A stretch of DNA of 64,000 nt from Apium graveolens (GCF_009905375.1 NC_133648.1:307412565-307476564), one strand, 5' to 3'. Positions 52,638 to 63,936 are shown, counted from the first letter of the stretch. The notes: generated by a model from the letters alone, not told the origin. Program-made: numbers and translations.

Positions 52638-54369
52638 AAAAAATGACAAAAATACCTATTTTTTTAGAGTTTGTGACAAAATACCTCTTTTTAAAATTTT
52701 GGCCAAAAATACCTGTCTAATACGTAATTTTCAGTTGGGTATACTAATACGTATTTTAAAAATGGGTAAAAAAAATTGAAAAAAAAAATAAAAAATAAGA
52801 TACGCATTCACAAAATGCGTATCACCCATTTGATTCTGGTGATACGAATTTGTGACATGCGTATCACATGTTCTTCTCTTTTCTTTTTAATTTTTTTTTA
52901 TTTTTTTATGTAATACCCATTTTTCAGATGCGTAATAGATTTACCTGTTAGGTCCCAATGTGTTTGTAGAAGGGGGGGGGTTGAATACAAACAGTACCAA
53001 ATAATCGAATAAATGCGGAATAAAAAAAGTGAAACAAAATTCAAGTTAAATAAAAATATTATTAAACTTGAAAGGTGTTACAATAACTGTATCGATTACA
53101 AGGTATTAATCTCAAATCAATTATCACAAATCTAGAATAAATTCGACATGAACTTTTTCTATTTTTGCAATAATTAGAATCAAATGCTAAACGCGATTTG
53201 AGATTAAGTTCTAGGGATTTTGATCCGCTAGATTGTTACACAAGAACAAGAGAATGATTTCTAGTTGATTGGATTTAACTTTGCAATCTAGAAATTGATC
53301 TTGAATTAAGCAGATAAAAAATTGAATGTTTCAGAGGCGGCTGCTTTTTCTTTCTGTTTGTTCTTGGCCTCTATTTTTTCTGGATGATTGAGTTGCTGCT
53401 GTTCTGCTTCTTTTTAATCAACAGCCGAATAGAATTGAACTGGCATGACAATCCTATAGCTGGCAAGACTTTCGGTAGGACAATGGATTGAACTAGCAAG
53501 ACAATCTGAATGAACTAGCATGACAATCAGAATGAACTAGCAAGACAATCATCCTCCTAGTGTAACTTTCGGTGAGACTATTGAAAATGGCCTAGCATGA
53601 CAATCGGTATGACAATCCTGATTGTCATGCTAGTTCATTTTCAATTGTCTTGCTGATTTAATGCAGATTTTAATCCAATTAAAATTCTGAAAATCATTAA
53701 TATTAATTCAGAATTAATTAATCAATTAATTCAATTAATCAATAAATTAATCTTTGCAGATATAATTTATTTTCTTAATTAAATTATATGACTTAATTAA
53801 TTAATAGAGAATTAAAACTAATCTTAAGCAGCAACCATTCTTCTGAAAATCTTCTGATAATCACAGTCAATTATGAATCAATTCCACCACTTCAACGTTG
53901 ACACTCGATGTACTGTCTGGTTCATGAGTGACTAACTTCCGTGATGTTTCTTCATGTCTTGACTTTGACACTTTGATTTTCTTCAGATTAAATCCTTGTA
54001 ATTAATTGATACCCTGACGAGATCTCTGTCACTTGATTAAATCCACGATCTTGATTTATATCACTGAGGCATGATCAACTTCTTGAACTTCTTCCAGTGA
54101 ATTAACTCCTCAAGTCTGTAGATGAACCTTGTTTCTGAATCCTTTGACAGATATTACTTTGCGAGATCTCTCTGACGGTAGATCCACTATTTACTTATTA
54201 CATTCTTATTTGAGTTGAGTTGAATCCTCGAATATACAAATAGGCTATGACATATGACTTACATTACCCATTTCTAAAATGCGTATTAGAAGGGTATTTT
54301 TGGCCATAAACTCCAAAAAGTGGTATTCTTGTTACAACTTTTAAAAAAAGGTATTTTTGGCCATCACCC
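52638..54369. mobile_element. Mule-1: non-coding element with about 100-bp terminal inverted repeats
   Basis: The left end (ATGACAAAAATACC..., 52643 on) and the reverse complement of the right end (ATGGCCAAAAATACC...) match imperfectly over about 100 bases, including GGCCAAAAATACC and AATACG(C/T)A words. The flanks ACAAAACAC (52629-52637) and ATAAAACAC (54370-54378) agree at eight of nine bases, as expected for a 9-bp duplication of Mutator-like elements. Excluding the solo LTR inside, it is about 410 bases and has no ORF. Its insertion split the Cop-D RT. The family call is tentative. Confidence 0.6.
52946..54263 (-). repeat. solo LTR of Cop-E in Mule-1
   Basis: In plus orientation it starts TGTTAGGTCCCAATG and ends ATGACTTACA, and is flanked by a perfect TTACC duplication (52941-52945, 54264-54268) with no PBS, gag or PPT attached. 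That is the structure left when two LTRs recombine. Orientation (minus) is known from the copy at 61503, which is joined to a PBS. It contains a G-run (52972), an array of GACAATC words (53430-53660) and AT-rich palindromic sequence (53690-53770). Confidence 0.88.
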
Positions 54370-55379
54370 ATAAAACACCGTTTTATCTCAACCATGGAAA
54401 GGACTTGCTTTGGGTGCAGATATATGTTGATGATATCATTTTTGGTTCTACAAATGACAGATTTTGTAAGAAGTTTGCCAAGCTGATGCAGTCAAGATAT
54501 CAAATAAGTATGATGGGAGAACTTAACTATTTTCTGGGCCTTCAAGTCAAGCAGAATGAATAAGAAACTTTTATTTGTCAATCTAAGTACACCAGAAATT
54601 TGTTGAAAAGGTTTGGAATGCAAGATTGTTCAAGTGCATCCACTCCTATGGCCACTACAACAAAGCTGGATAAGGATACTGGTAAATCAGTAGATATTAC
54701 TGATTACAGAGGTATGATTGGCTCTCTACTCTATCTAACTGCAAGTAGACCTGATATCATGTATGCTACCTGTCTCTGTGCAAGATTTCAAGCAGATCCA
54801 AGAGAACCTCACTTAACAGCTGTGAAAAGAATTTTCAAGTACCTTAAGGGTACAGCTGATATGGGATTGTGGTATCCTAGAGAATCAGACTTTAAGCTAA
54901 TAGGTTACTCAGATGCAGATTTTGCAGGATGCAAAATTGACAAGAAAAGCACAAGTTGAAGCTGCCAATTTCTTGGAGGCAGATTGGTTTCTTGGTTTCG
55001 CAAGAAACAGAAATCAATTTCCATATCAACTGCAGAAGCAGAATACATTGCTGCAGGAAGCTGTTGTGCATAGATTCTTTGGATGAAGAATCAGTTACTG
55101 GATTATGGGTTAGAATTTTCTAAAATCCCTATTTACTGTGATAATCAAAGTGCTATTGCTATGACAGGTAATCCAGTTCAACACTCAATGACAAAGCACA
55201 TCAGCATTAGGTACCACTTCATAAGGGAACATGTGGATGAAGGTACAGTGGAATTGCATCTTGTTCCAACAGATCAACAACTAGCAGATATCTTCACAAA
55301 ACCACTGTGTGAAGCTACTTTTACAAGATTGGTAATTGAACTTGGAATGGTTTCAGGTTCTTTCTCTAAATCTACCTAG
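54370..55379 (+). pseudogene. RT end and RNase H of Cop-D
   Basis: This continues from TIDKT with FYLNHGKDLLWVQIYVDDIIFGS (catalytic YVDD), SMMGELNYFLGLQVKQ, YRGMIGSLLYLTASRPDIMY, then RNase H with DADFAGCKIDKKST, TAEAEYIAAGSCCA, NPVQHSMTKHISIRYHF and QLADIFTKPLCEAT, ending TAG at 55377-55379. Stops are TAA 54561, TGA 54957 and TAG 55072. The first two recur in the second copy (62927 on); the third is private to this copy. Function is lost. Confidence 0.92.
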
Positions 55380-55687
55380 TTTATGTTCTGATACATCAGA
55401 CTTTATGATCAGTATTTATAAATATTACTATCTTTGTGTATTCTGTGCTTAAATTGAAATTTTCTTAAGTAATGATTGTTGTCTGATTTGAATTCTAAAC
55501 TCTGATAGTGATATGAATATTTCTGTGACTATTCAATCCAATGAGGATAACTGTGCTAGATGCTGACCTAGTAGTCTTTAATATACTAAAGATCCCATGT
55601 ATGAAGTAATTATTTATGTGGAAATCTTTTAACACAAGCAAATTCTGATATTGAGCTTAGTTAAGTTTACTTTGTGTATCTTATTTA
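55380..55687 (+). other. post-pol spacer of Cop-D
   Basis: AT-rich, non-coding, with TTCTGATA-type words (55386, 55499, 55651) like those in the Cop-D linker. It ends at the edge of a minus-strand LTR near 55688. Confidence 0.6.
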
Positions 55688-56448
55688 TTAGATATGAATA
55701 CAACACCGGGGGGGGGGGGTGAATGTGTTTCGGCTTAAATGGTTACTTTTTGATCGACTTTGGGTTTAGCAGTTGGTTGTTATCAATGATTTTGTTGAAT
55801 ATATGTTGAACATAAATAACAATGCAAATATGTAAAACAAAGATCTTCAAAACTCACTTAATTTTATATTAAAAATCAAGCAGTGTTTTGTTACAAAATC
55901 TCTAAGTTCCTGGTTTAGAACTTAGCTTCTTTCTTGAGAGAGAATACAAGATTTTCTATCTAGATTGTTGTAACTGACCAAGGACCAGTGTTAACTTTAT
56001 AACTCAGTTAACTGCTAGTTTACACAGTGGATAATAAACATGCTATTAGCTTTTCTAAACTGTCACTTGTCATTTCTATTTATAGAAAAACAAATCTTCC
56101 ATTTCTGGCTTAGCATATCTTTAGCATCCCGTGTTTACTTTAATCTTCCTCTGTCAGTTAATCTTTACCATTAATCTTGCACATCTCTCAAGCTGCTTTT
56201 TGTAGACTTGTCAATCCAGCTGTGTGAATTGTTTGTTGATTTGTAACCTTGGATATTGAACTGTTCTTCAATTTTGTACTTAGAGAAATTTCTTCACTTC
56301 GAGATCTCCAATTAAGCTGTAGAGAACTCGATATCTCGATAGGCATGTTGGCTTGTCGATATCTCTGAAACTTCATTATTGACTTGACTTATAGACAACA
56401 CTGAGTTCTCTAGTGAATTTTGGTTTATCGATAACTCAGATAAAAACC
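55688..56448 (-). repeat. truncated minus-strand LTR of the Cop-C family
   Basis: In reverse complement it matches 48570-49319 of the Cop-C LTR throughout, including the box TATAAATA, GTTTATTATCCAC and the C-run/GTTGTATTCAT end, with scattered differences. About 580 bases of the LTR start are missing; at 56448 the sequence changes abruptly to decayed coding sequence. The end near 55688 has lost the exact TG. Confidence 0.8.
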
Positions 56449-57760
56449 AATGGTACTCCCCTAACAGCTTCTTCCCTTACTAGGAAATCACCTTGTGTTT
56501 ACCACCTCTCCCGTACAATAGGATCCGTAGTTACAAACAACAATGGTGTGGTGTAGTGTACATTTTTAGGATCTTTTTCTTCCTCCCTGCTATTTCTCCC
56601 CCTTAGTTGAGGAATCCTCCAAACTATTACTTAAGCTTTTATCTCCCCCTTAAAGAAGGAATGTATGCCGTCGTCTGAAGGAGTTCTCATATTTCACTTG
56701 TTTGGAAAAGAAATAACAAGTAGTTTCTCTTTCTTCCTCACTATGAGTGTGTGATTGTGTTTTAGTGTACCTCACATGTGTTTCACTCTTCTCTCCACTC
56801 GTGTTTACACTCATTCTCAGAAGTGTATCACTCTTCTCTCATAGCTCCATAATCCAGCTGTACCTGCAAGGAAAATCACCTTAGCCATCCTTAAGGAGGT
56901 CACAGGTGGTGCAATGGGAGTTCACAAATCCCCATCCCTGTTAAACTCGTCAGATGAATCTGAGTCATAATCTACAAGTTGCTAGTTTCCCTTTTAGGGT
57001 TGCAGATTTGAATTCTGGGAAGGTAAACAATGATCCAAAGAATTTAGCATAAAGATCAAAGTTCCCTTCTAATGTCTGTGAAGATATTTCCTTGTGACTT
57101 ATCAGGTAATATATGAATCATTGTCAACAAGTTGCCGATCTGCACCTATGTCAGATCCGCTATCCGCAGATGCATCCAGGGGATTTAAGACTGGGGAGGT
57201 AGATACTGACCACTGACATATGGCTTTTGGATCAGTATCCTCTCCTAACACCTGTAAAGGCAATTGGTCCACTAACGAACCTTGAACAACCGAATCTGAC
57301 CTTAAAATGGTCGAAACTCTTGTTTCCGTCAACTCATCCTTTGTGTGTGTAACCTCTTCTTGTGCATCAAGAATTGTTTATATTTGAGGTGGTTACACTA
57401 CATAGGATACCTTGGCCGACATGCAAATTTCAATAGACGCACCCTGTTGAGAGAATGAATCTAGTAACTGTTTTTGTGCCTTTTCAGCCATTACATCTTT
57501 TTGAGAAGATGTATGGGGGCTAGCAGTTGTCTCGGTTTAAATACTACTCATCTATGTAAGAGACAGAGCTACTGGGTTGACTACAGAACCTTCCTTATGT
57601 GGTGCACTAAGGCACTATCTCCCTCACGCTCATTCATACTACATTTAGTGGTAAGAGAGTGTTGGTTGGTTCTGTTTTTGTGTTTGTCTTTACAGTCTGG
57701 GATAGACGTTGTGGGTTTTCAACCTCATGACTGTCAATGAAAGAAAGTCATTGGAGACTG
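56449..57760 (-). pseudogene. decayed env-like ORF on the minus strand
   Basis: Minus-strand frames broken by many stops read DSDSSDEFNRDGDL, TPIAPPVTSLRMAKVI, and a 76-codon open stretch (57332-57102) with SVVQGSLVDQLPLQVLGEDT. Composition (S, D, P, T, V-rich) and place between an internal region and an LTR match SIRE env-like ORFs. It cannot be expressed. It may belong with the LTR at 55688 or with Cop-E. Confidence 0.5.
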
Positions 57761-58505
57761 AACCTGTAACACAGAATATATGGCACTATAGAGATAAAAT
57801 GTATTTAAGATTTATAATGAATGAAAATTATACATTCAATCTTTTGAGAGTAATGATGTACAATAGTGATTTCAAAGGATTTTACATGAAATAAGAAATC
57901 ACTAATGTAGAAAGAAGTTTGATTTTGTTTTTTAATATGAATGAGTTTTTGATAAAACATTGATCACTTAGGGCAAAGTCTAAGTAATTCTCATTCATGT
58001 CAAAAGCTTACAAATATCTGCAACATAATGTTAACAACATATCATTGACCGATACTTTTCAAGTACTATAGATACTAATTGTTATGTTGCATAAACAATA
58101 TACCACTGCACATATAAAACAATATGATTGTGCCTAGTGATAAGATAGTTATAAATATGACGACTCTACTTATTCATATAAAACTGTAACTGCAGTTAGA
58201 GTGCCATACCATGTCCTTGACGATTGCTTGAGCAGTATACTAGTTCATACCAACCTGAAGTGAGATTGTGAAGAAGAGATTGCATAGTCCAATAGATCTG
58301 CAGCTGCAAAGTCCATGAACTGTGGTGCACTGACTTCCTCTTTTAACTCACTAATCAGGAGTACACTTGTACACATCTTACTAGAGGACAATTCCAAGTG
58401 TAATGTGCAGCAGGTGCCTGATATGTCGTAATATTCTCAAGTCTCGTCACGGGTGCTATATTTTAGATACTGCTTCCTGATAATAACCTAGCATAATATA
58501 CAAAA
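57761..58505 (-). other. non-coding stretch between the env-like remnant and Cop-E protease
   Basis: Over 700 bases of AT-rich sequence. Integrase, RT and RNase H should lie here if gag and the env-like remnant belonged to one element, but no trace of their motifs was found. A deletion or a join between two elements must lie in this stretch. Confidence 0.5.
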
Positions 58506-58690
58506 TTACAATGATAACATTCCCAGCTTGCAAACAGCCATATCCCTCAGATAAACCTTTACTGTTATCTCCAAAGGTAATCAGGGGGCCAGCTTTCTCA
58601 ATCCTCATTTGATAGCAGGGCTCTATCTCCGGTCATATGTCTTGATGATCCACTGTCAAGAATCCACACTACCGGTTACACCTGTATACT
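58506..58690 (-). pseudogene. protease start of Cop-E
   Basis: The minus strand encodes VWILDSGSSRHMTGDRALLS, the copia protease active-site region (DSG), then after a frame change a GPLITFGDNSKG-like stretch. It stops about 60 codons in. It follows the gag stop by about 30 bases, as in Cop-B and Cop-D. Integrase and later domains are absent. Confidence 0.8.
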
Positions 58691-58709
58691 GCCCTGCACT
58701 TCAAATGGA

Positions 58710-60941
58710 TTAGACCTTCTTCGGAACCCAAACTTGGTTGGGCCCGGCATACTTGTAGAATTGTCCTTTGTCATGCAAAACAACATTTTTAATTTTAACG
58801 ATCTCAACATTCTCAATGACTGAATATTTGACCTTGTAAACAGCCTTAACAAATTTCTGTTTAAGCTTAGGCACAAATGTCTCCTTTCTAGCCTTAGAAG
58901 GACTAGCAGTCTTAGACCTATCATGCTTCTTGTTATTCACATGCTGACGAGGAGTAGTCTTATCATTAGACACATGCTTACCATTAAAATAAGCATACAT
59001 CCTATTAAAAGCACAAGACATACAATAAGCAACACCACATGCTTTATGAGAGTGATTAATAGCAGGTAATTTATGCATGGTAGACATGGCATTATTGTTA
59101 TCCAACTCATGTGTGTCTGAGTTAGTCTCAGTTGTTTTCACAACTTTGATTGGAACTTTCGACTCACTTGACTTGGAAACAATCTTCTCATAAGCATGAT
59201 CCTCAGCACGTATTTCTTCTTGAATAACAGAAGAGGTCACATCAAATGGTTCAGCAATTGATGCTTTATAGAGGGGTTCATCAACACCCTTAAGCACATG
59301 TGGTACTTCCCTCCCTTTAGCACAGACATGAGGAGGGGAGTTTATGCCTAATTCTCCAATAGCAGCATTGTAATCATAACCTATTCCAGATGTTTGATTA
59401 ACAGCTTGCTTACTGTAGAACTCTTTAGCCTTCGAACAAGAATTGAAGTAGGCTCTAACCTTAGTCTCAAGACCGGTGATCTTGTCTTTGAGAATAGTTT
59501 CGAGTTTTCTATAACAGTCAACTCTATTCTCTAAAAAAGATACCTGTTCTTTAAATTTGTCTTGATTAATGTGCACAAGTCTTAATTCATTGACCTCTTT
59601 CTCAAGGTCTGTGATCTGTAAACTTAACAGTTCATTATCACGACGTGCACAATCTAAGTTACCTCTTAGATGATAAACCATTTCAGCATCAGAAAGTTTT
59701 ACCTCTATTCTTGACGATGAAGCTTTTCCATCAATAGCCATAAGAGCAAGATTTCCTTCTTCTTCATCTTCACTATCAGTATCATCCCAGCTTCTTCCCT
59801 TTGCCAGATAAGCCCTTTCAGAGTTCTTTCTTACTTGCTTTGGCTTCCTACATTCTGTGGCAAAGTGTCCCAACTCATTGCAGTTATAGCATCTAATGGT
59901 GCTCCGATCAACCATCCCTGTTTTGTACCCACCACTGCTGGTGTTAGAGGATGAAGATCCACTATTCTGGAATTTGTTGTAGTTAGACTTGTACTTAAGC
60001 TTGGGATTCCTCCTGAATCTGACATGGGAGAATCTCTTGACAATTTGGGCCATTAATTCATCTTCCAATTGCTCCAGCTCTTCCAAGGAATAAAAATCAT
60101 CACTTGATTGATTTGTAGTAGGAGGATCATATTCTGCTACTAACTCATTTTCCTCACCCTTGGAAAACTGTACCATTCTTTCTAACTGTTGAGATTGTTG
60201 TTGTTGTTGACCTTCAGCTACAAGTGCATTAGATGTGCTGACCATTCTATCCTTCCCGTAGACTTCCTTCTGTTGAATCTGCTCCAACTCATAAGTTTTT
60301 AACACTCCATAGAGCCTGTCCAAAGAAATCTCACTCAGATCTCTAGCTTCTCTAATGGCAGTGATTCTATGTTCAAGATGAGCTGGCAGTGTTAAAAGGA
60401 ACTTTTTGTTGACCTCCCTGATTGAATAATACTTTCCATTGATGTTCAGGTTGTTGATCAACGCATTGTACCTCTCAAACACTTCAGTATTTCCTTCTCC
60501 TGGATTTGATTTGAAATGTTCATATTCAGAGGTTAGGATTTCCAACTTGTTCTCCCTAACTTCCTCTGTGCCTTCATTAATTACCTCAATAGTTTCCCAC
60601 ATGTGTTTAGAATTTTTACAGTTCATCACATGTCTGTTCATCAAGGGATCAAGGGAATCAATTAATATCAATTGAAGGCTGGCATCCAAGGAGGCTTCTT
60701 CCTTCTCAGCAGGAGTAAAATCTTCGGGCTCTTTTGGATAGGTTCTAGCTTTAGTAGTCACCACACCATCTATTATTACCTCCGGTTCAATAACCATCGG
60801 AGTTTTTATACCCTTCTTTAACAAGTTTGAATATTTGGGATTTGCAACTTGTAAAAATAATAGCATCTTCTTCTTCCACATGATATAATTCTCTTTATCA
60901 AATTGTGGAATTTTAACGGTTCCAATTTTATGTGAAGTCAT
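58710..60941 (-). CDS. gag of Cop-E, open reading frame intact
   Basis: The open frame extends to 60986, but the ATG at 60941 (MTSHKIGTVKIPQFDKENY) is the likely start, as VKIPQFDKENY is the typical copia gag opening and lies close to the PBS. It gives 743 residues without a stop. Features in order: capsid region with HMWETIEVINEGTEEVRENKL-type motif (EEVRENKLEIL), a knuckle CYNCNELGHFATEC near residue 345, acidic patch (DDTDSEDEEEGNLALMAIDG), coiled coil (LQITDLEKEVNELRL..FLENRVD), a C-x4-C-x2-C motif (CGVAYCMSCAFN) and a basic end KQKFVKAVYKV...VWVPKKV. Gag forms the particle and binds RNA. It is intact although the rest of the element is lost. Confidence 0.9.
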   Translation of the reverse strand: MTSHKIGTVKIPQFDKENYIMWKKKMLLFLQVANPKYSNLLKKGIKTPMVIEPEVIIDGVVTTKARTYPKEPEDFTPAEKEEASLDASLQLILIDSLDPLMNRHVMNCKNSKHMWETIEVINEGTEEVRENKLEILTSEYEHFKSNPGEGNTEVFERYNALINNLNINGKYYSIREVNKKFLLTLPAHLEHRITAIREARDLSEISLDRLYGVLKTYELEQIQQKEVYGKDRMVSTSNALVAEGQQQQQSQQLERMVQFSKGEENELVAEYDPPTTNQSSDDFYSLEELEQLEDELMAQIVKRFSHVRFRRNPKLKYKSNYNKFQNSGSSSSNTSSGGYKTGMVDRSTIRCYNCNELGHFATECRKPKQVRKNSERAYLAKGRSWDDTDSEDEEEGNLALMAIDGKASSSRIEVKLSDAEMVYHLRGNLDCARRDNELLSLQITDLEKEVNELRLVHINQDKFKEQVSFLENRVDCYRKLETILKDKITGLETKVRAYFNSCSKAKEFYSKQAVNQTSGIGYDYNAAIGELGINSPPHVCAKGREVPHVLKGVDEPLYKASIAEPFDVTSSVIQEEIRAEDHAYEKIVSKSSESKVPIKVVKTTETNSDTHELDNNNAMSTMHKLPAINHSHKACGVAYCMSCAFNRMYAYFNGKHVSNDKTTPRQHVNNKKHDRSKTASPSKARKETFVPKLKQKFVKAVYKVKYSVIENVEIVKIKNVVLHDKGQFYKYAGPNQVWVPKKV

Positions 60942-61690
60942 TATGAATTTTTGAATAAATAAAAATTCAAGGAGTTGAAAAATCACAAAAGTCTAGGATC
61001 TTGATTTGTTCGTTAATCAGAAGGCTCTGATACCAATTGTTAGGTCCCAATGTGTTTGTAGAGGGGGGGTTGAATACAAACAGTACCAAATAATCGAATA
61101 AATGCGGAATAAAAAAGTGAAACAAAATTCAAGTTAAATAAAAATATTATTAAACTTGAAAGGTGTTACAATAAATGTATCGATTACAAGGTATTAATCT
61201 CAAATCAATTATCACAAATCTAGAACCACACCATCTATTATTACCTCCGGTTCAATAACCATCGGAGTTTTTATACCCTTCTTTAACAAGTTTGAATATT
61301 TGGGATTTGCAACTTGTAAAAATAATAGCATCTTCTTCTTCCACATGATATAATTCTCTTTATCAAATTGTGGAATTTTAACGGTTCCAACTTTATGTGA
61401 AGTCATTATGAATTTTTGAATAAATAAAAATTCAAGGAGTTGAAAAATCACAAAAGTCTAGGATCTTGATTTGTTCGTTAATCAGAAGGCTCTGATACCA
61501 ATTGTTAGGTCCCAATGTGTTTGTAGAAGGGGGGGTTGAATACAAACAGTACCAAATAATCGAATAAATGCGGAATAAAAAAAGTGAAACAAAATTCAAG
61601 TTAAATAAAAATATTATTAAACTTGAAAGGTGTTACAATAACTGTATCGATTACAAGGTATTAATCTCAAATCAATTATCACAAATCTAG
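60761..61690. repeat. 465-bp tandem duplication covering gag start, PBS and LTR edge of Cop-E
   Basis: 60761-61225 (gag codons, PBS and the first 188 bases of the LTR) is repeated at 61226-61690, after which the LTR continues. Only a handful of differences are seen, mainly homopolymer lengths and a few substitutions. The result is two gag starts, two PBSs and one partial plus one full LTR. Confidence 0.9.
61023..61036 (-). promoter_or_regulatory. primer binding site of Cop-E
   Basis: The minus strand reads TTGGTATCAGAGCC one base inside the LTR edge at 61038. A second copy from the tandem duplication lies at 61488-61501, next to the full LTR. Confidence 0.88.
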
Positions 61691-62818
61691 AATAAATTCG
61701 ACATGAACTTTTTCTATTTTTGCAATAATTAGAATCAAATGCTAAACGCGATTTGAGATTAAGTTCTAGGGATTTTGATCCGCTAGATTGTTACACAAGA
61801 ACAAGAGAATGATTTCTAGTTGATTGGATTTAACTTTGCAATCTAGAAATTGATCTTGAATTAAGCAGATAAAAAATTGAATGTTTCAGAGGCGGCTGCT
61901 TTTTCTTTCTGTTTGTTCTTGGCTTCTATTTTTTCTGGATGATTGAGTTGCTGCTGCTCTGCTTCTTTTTAATCAACAGCCGAATAGAATTGAACTGGCA
62001 TGACAATCCTATAGCTGGCAAGACTTTCGGTAGGACAATGGATTGAACTAGCAAGACAATCTGAATGAACTAGCATGACAATCAGAATGAACTAGCAAGA
62101 CAATCATCCTCCTAGTGTAACTTTCGGTGAGACTATTGAAAATGGCCTAGCATGACAATCGGTATGACAATCCTGATTGTCATGCTAGTTCATTTTCAAT
62201 TGTCTTGCTGATTTAATGCAGATTTTAATCCAATTAAAATTCTGAAAATCATTAATATTAATTCAGAATTAATTAATCAATTAATTCAATTAATCAATAA
62301 ATTAATCTTTGCAGATATAATTTATTTTCTTAATTAAATTATATGACTTAATTAATTAATAGAGAATTAAAACTAATCTTAAGCAGCAACCATTCTTCTG
62401 AAAATCTTCTGATAATCACAGTCAATTATGAATCAATTCCACCACTTCAACGTTGACACTCGATGTACTGTCTGGTTCATGAGTGACTAACTTCCGTGAT
62501 GTTTCTTCATGTCTTGACTTTGACACTTTGATTTTCTTCAGATTAAATCCTTGTAATTAATTGATACCCTGACGAGATCTCTGTCACTTGATTAAATCCA
62601 CGATCTTGATTTATATCACTGAGGCATGATCAACTTCTTGAACTTCTTCCAGTGAATTAACTCCTCAAGTCTGTAGATGAACCTTGTTTCTGAATCCTTT
62701 GACAGATATTACTTTGCGAGATCTCTTTGACGGTAGATCCACTATTTACTTATTACATTCTTATTTGAGTTGAGTTGAATCCTCGAATATACAAATAGGC
62801 TATGACATATGACTTACA
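61503..62818 (-). repeat. 5' LTR of Cop-E (second copy)
   Basis: Nearly identical to the solo LTR at 52946-54263 (two bases shorter in a G-run). On the left it joins a PBS and gag, so it is a 5' LTR read on the minus strand. On the right it is followed by TTACC and the same Mule-1 end as the first copy, so both LTRs descend from one insertion site. Confidence 0.92.
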
Positions 62819-62926
62819 TTACCCATTTCTAAAATGCGTATTAGAAGGGTATTTTTGGCCATAAACTCCAAAAAGTGGTATTCTTGTTACAACTTTTAAA
62901 AAAAAAGGTATTTTTGGCCATCACCC
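62819..62926. other. second copy of the Mule-1 right end
   Basis: Same as 54264-54369 apart from two extra A residues in an A-run, again joining Cop-D RT at ATAAAACAC (62927-62935). Confidence 0.85.
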
Positions 62927-63936
62927 ATAAAACACCGTTTTATCTCAACCATGGAAAGGACTTGCTTTGGGTGCAGATATATGTTGATGATATCATTTTT
63001 GGTTCTACAAATGACAGATTTTGTAAGAAGTTTGCCAAGCTGATGCAGTCAAGATATCAAATAAGTATGATGGGAGAACTTAACTATTTTCTGGGCCTTC
63101 AAGTCAAGCAGAATGAATAAGAAACTTTTATTTGTCAATCTAAGTACACCAGAAATTTGTTGAAAAGGTTTGGAATGTAAGATTGTTCAAGTGCATCCAC
63201 TCCTATGGCCACTACAACAAAGCTGGATAAGGATACTGGTAAATCAGTAGATATTACTGATTACAGAGGTATGATTGGCTCTCTACTCTATCTAACTGCA
63301 AGTAGACCTGATATCATGTATGCTACCTGTCTCTGTGCAAGATTTCAAGCAGATCCAAGAGAACCTCACTTAACAGCTGTGAAAAGAATTTTCAAGTACC
63401 TTAAGGGTACAGCTGATATGGGATTGTGGTATCCTAGAGAATCAGACTTTAAGCTAATAGGTTACTCAGATGCAGATTTTGCAGGATGCAAAATTGACAG
63501 GAAAAGCACAAGTTGAAGCTGCCAATTTCTTGGAGGCAGATTGGTTTCTTGGTTTCGCAAGAAACAGAAATCAATTTCCATATCAACTGCAGAAGCAGAA
63601 TACATTGCTGCAGGAAGCTGTTGTGCACAGATTCTTTGGATGAAGAATCAGTTACTGGATTATGGGTTAGAATTTTCTAAAATCCCTATTTACTGTGATA
63701 ATCAAAGTGCTATTGCTATGACAGGTAATCCAGTTCAACACTCAATGACAAAGCACATCAGCATTAGGTACCACTTCATAAGGGAACATGTGGATGAAGG
63801 TACAGTGGAATTGCATCTTGTTCCAACAGATCAACAACTAGCAGATATCTTCACAAAACCACTGTGTGAAGCTACTTTTACAAGATTGGTAATTGAACTT
63901 GGAATGGTTTCAGGTTCTTTCTCTAAATCTACCTAG
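62927..63936 (+). pseudogene. second copy of the Cop-D RT end and RNase H
   Basis: This matches 54370-55379 at an offset of 8,557 with three substitutions. It shares the TAA (63118) and TGA (63514) stops. It has its own TAA at 63178, and at the site of the other copy's third stop it still reads CAG. The YVDD site and RNase H motifs are as in the first copy. Non-functional. Confidence 0.92.

Larger units (their letters stand above)
49320..55687 (+). mobile_element. Cop-D: SIRE-type copia element, middle part, split by Mule-1
   Basis: Plus-strand order is gag C-terminus, protease, integrase, RT, [Mule-1 52638-54369], RT end, RNase H, spacer. Upstream parts are separated by Cop-C. It has at least six in-frame stops. 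The spacer ends where a minus-strand LTR begins (55688). It is the outermost, presumably oldest element of the right half. Confidence 0.85.

Noticed and set aside
52638..54369. A Helitron or MITE as the insertion in Cop-D RT
   Set aside because: There is no TC...CTRR end with a 3' hairpin. The long inverted ends and 8-of-9 flank match fit a Mutator-like element better, though this stays tentative.
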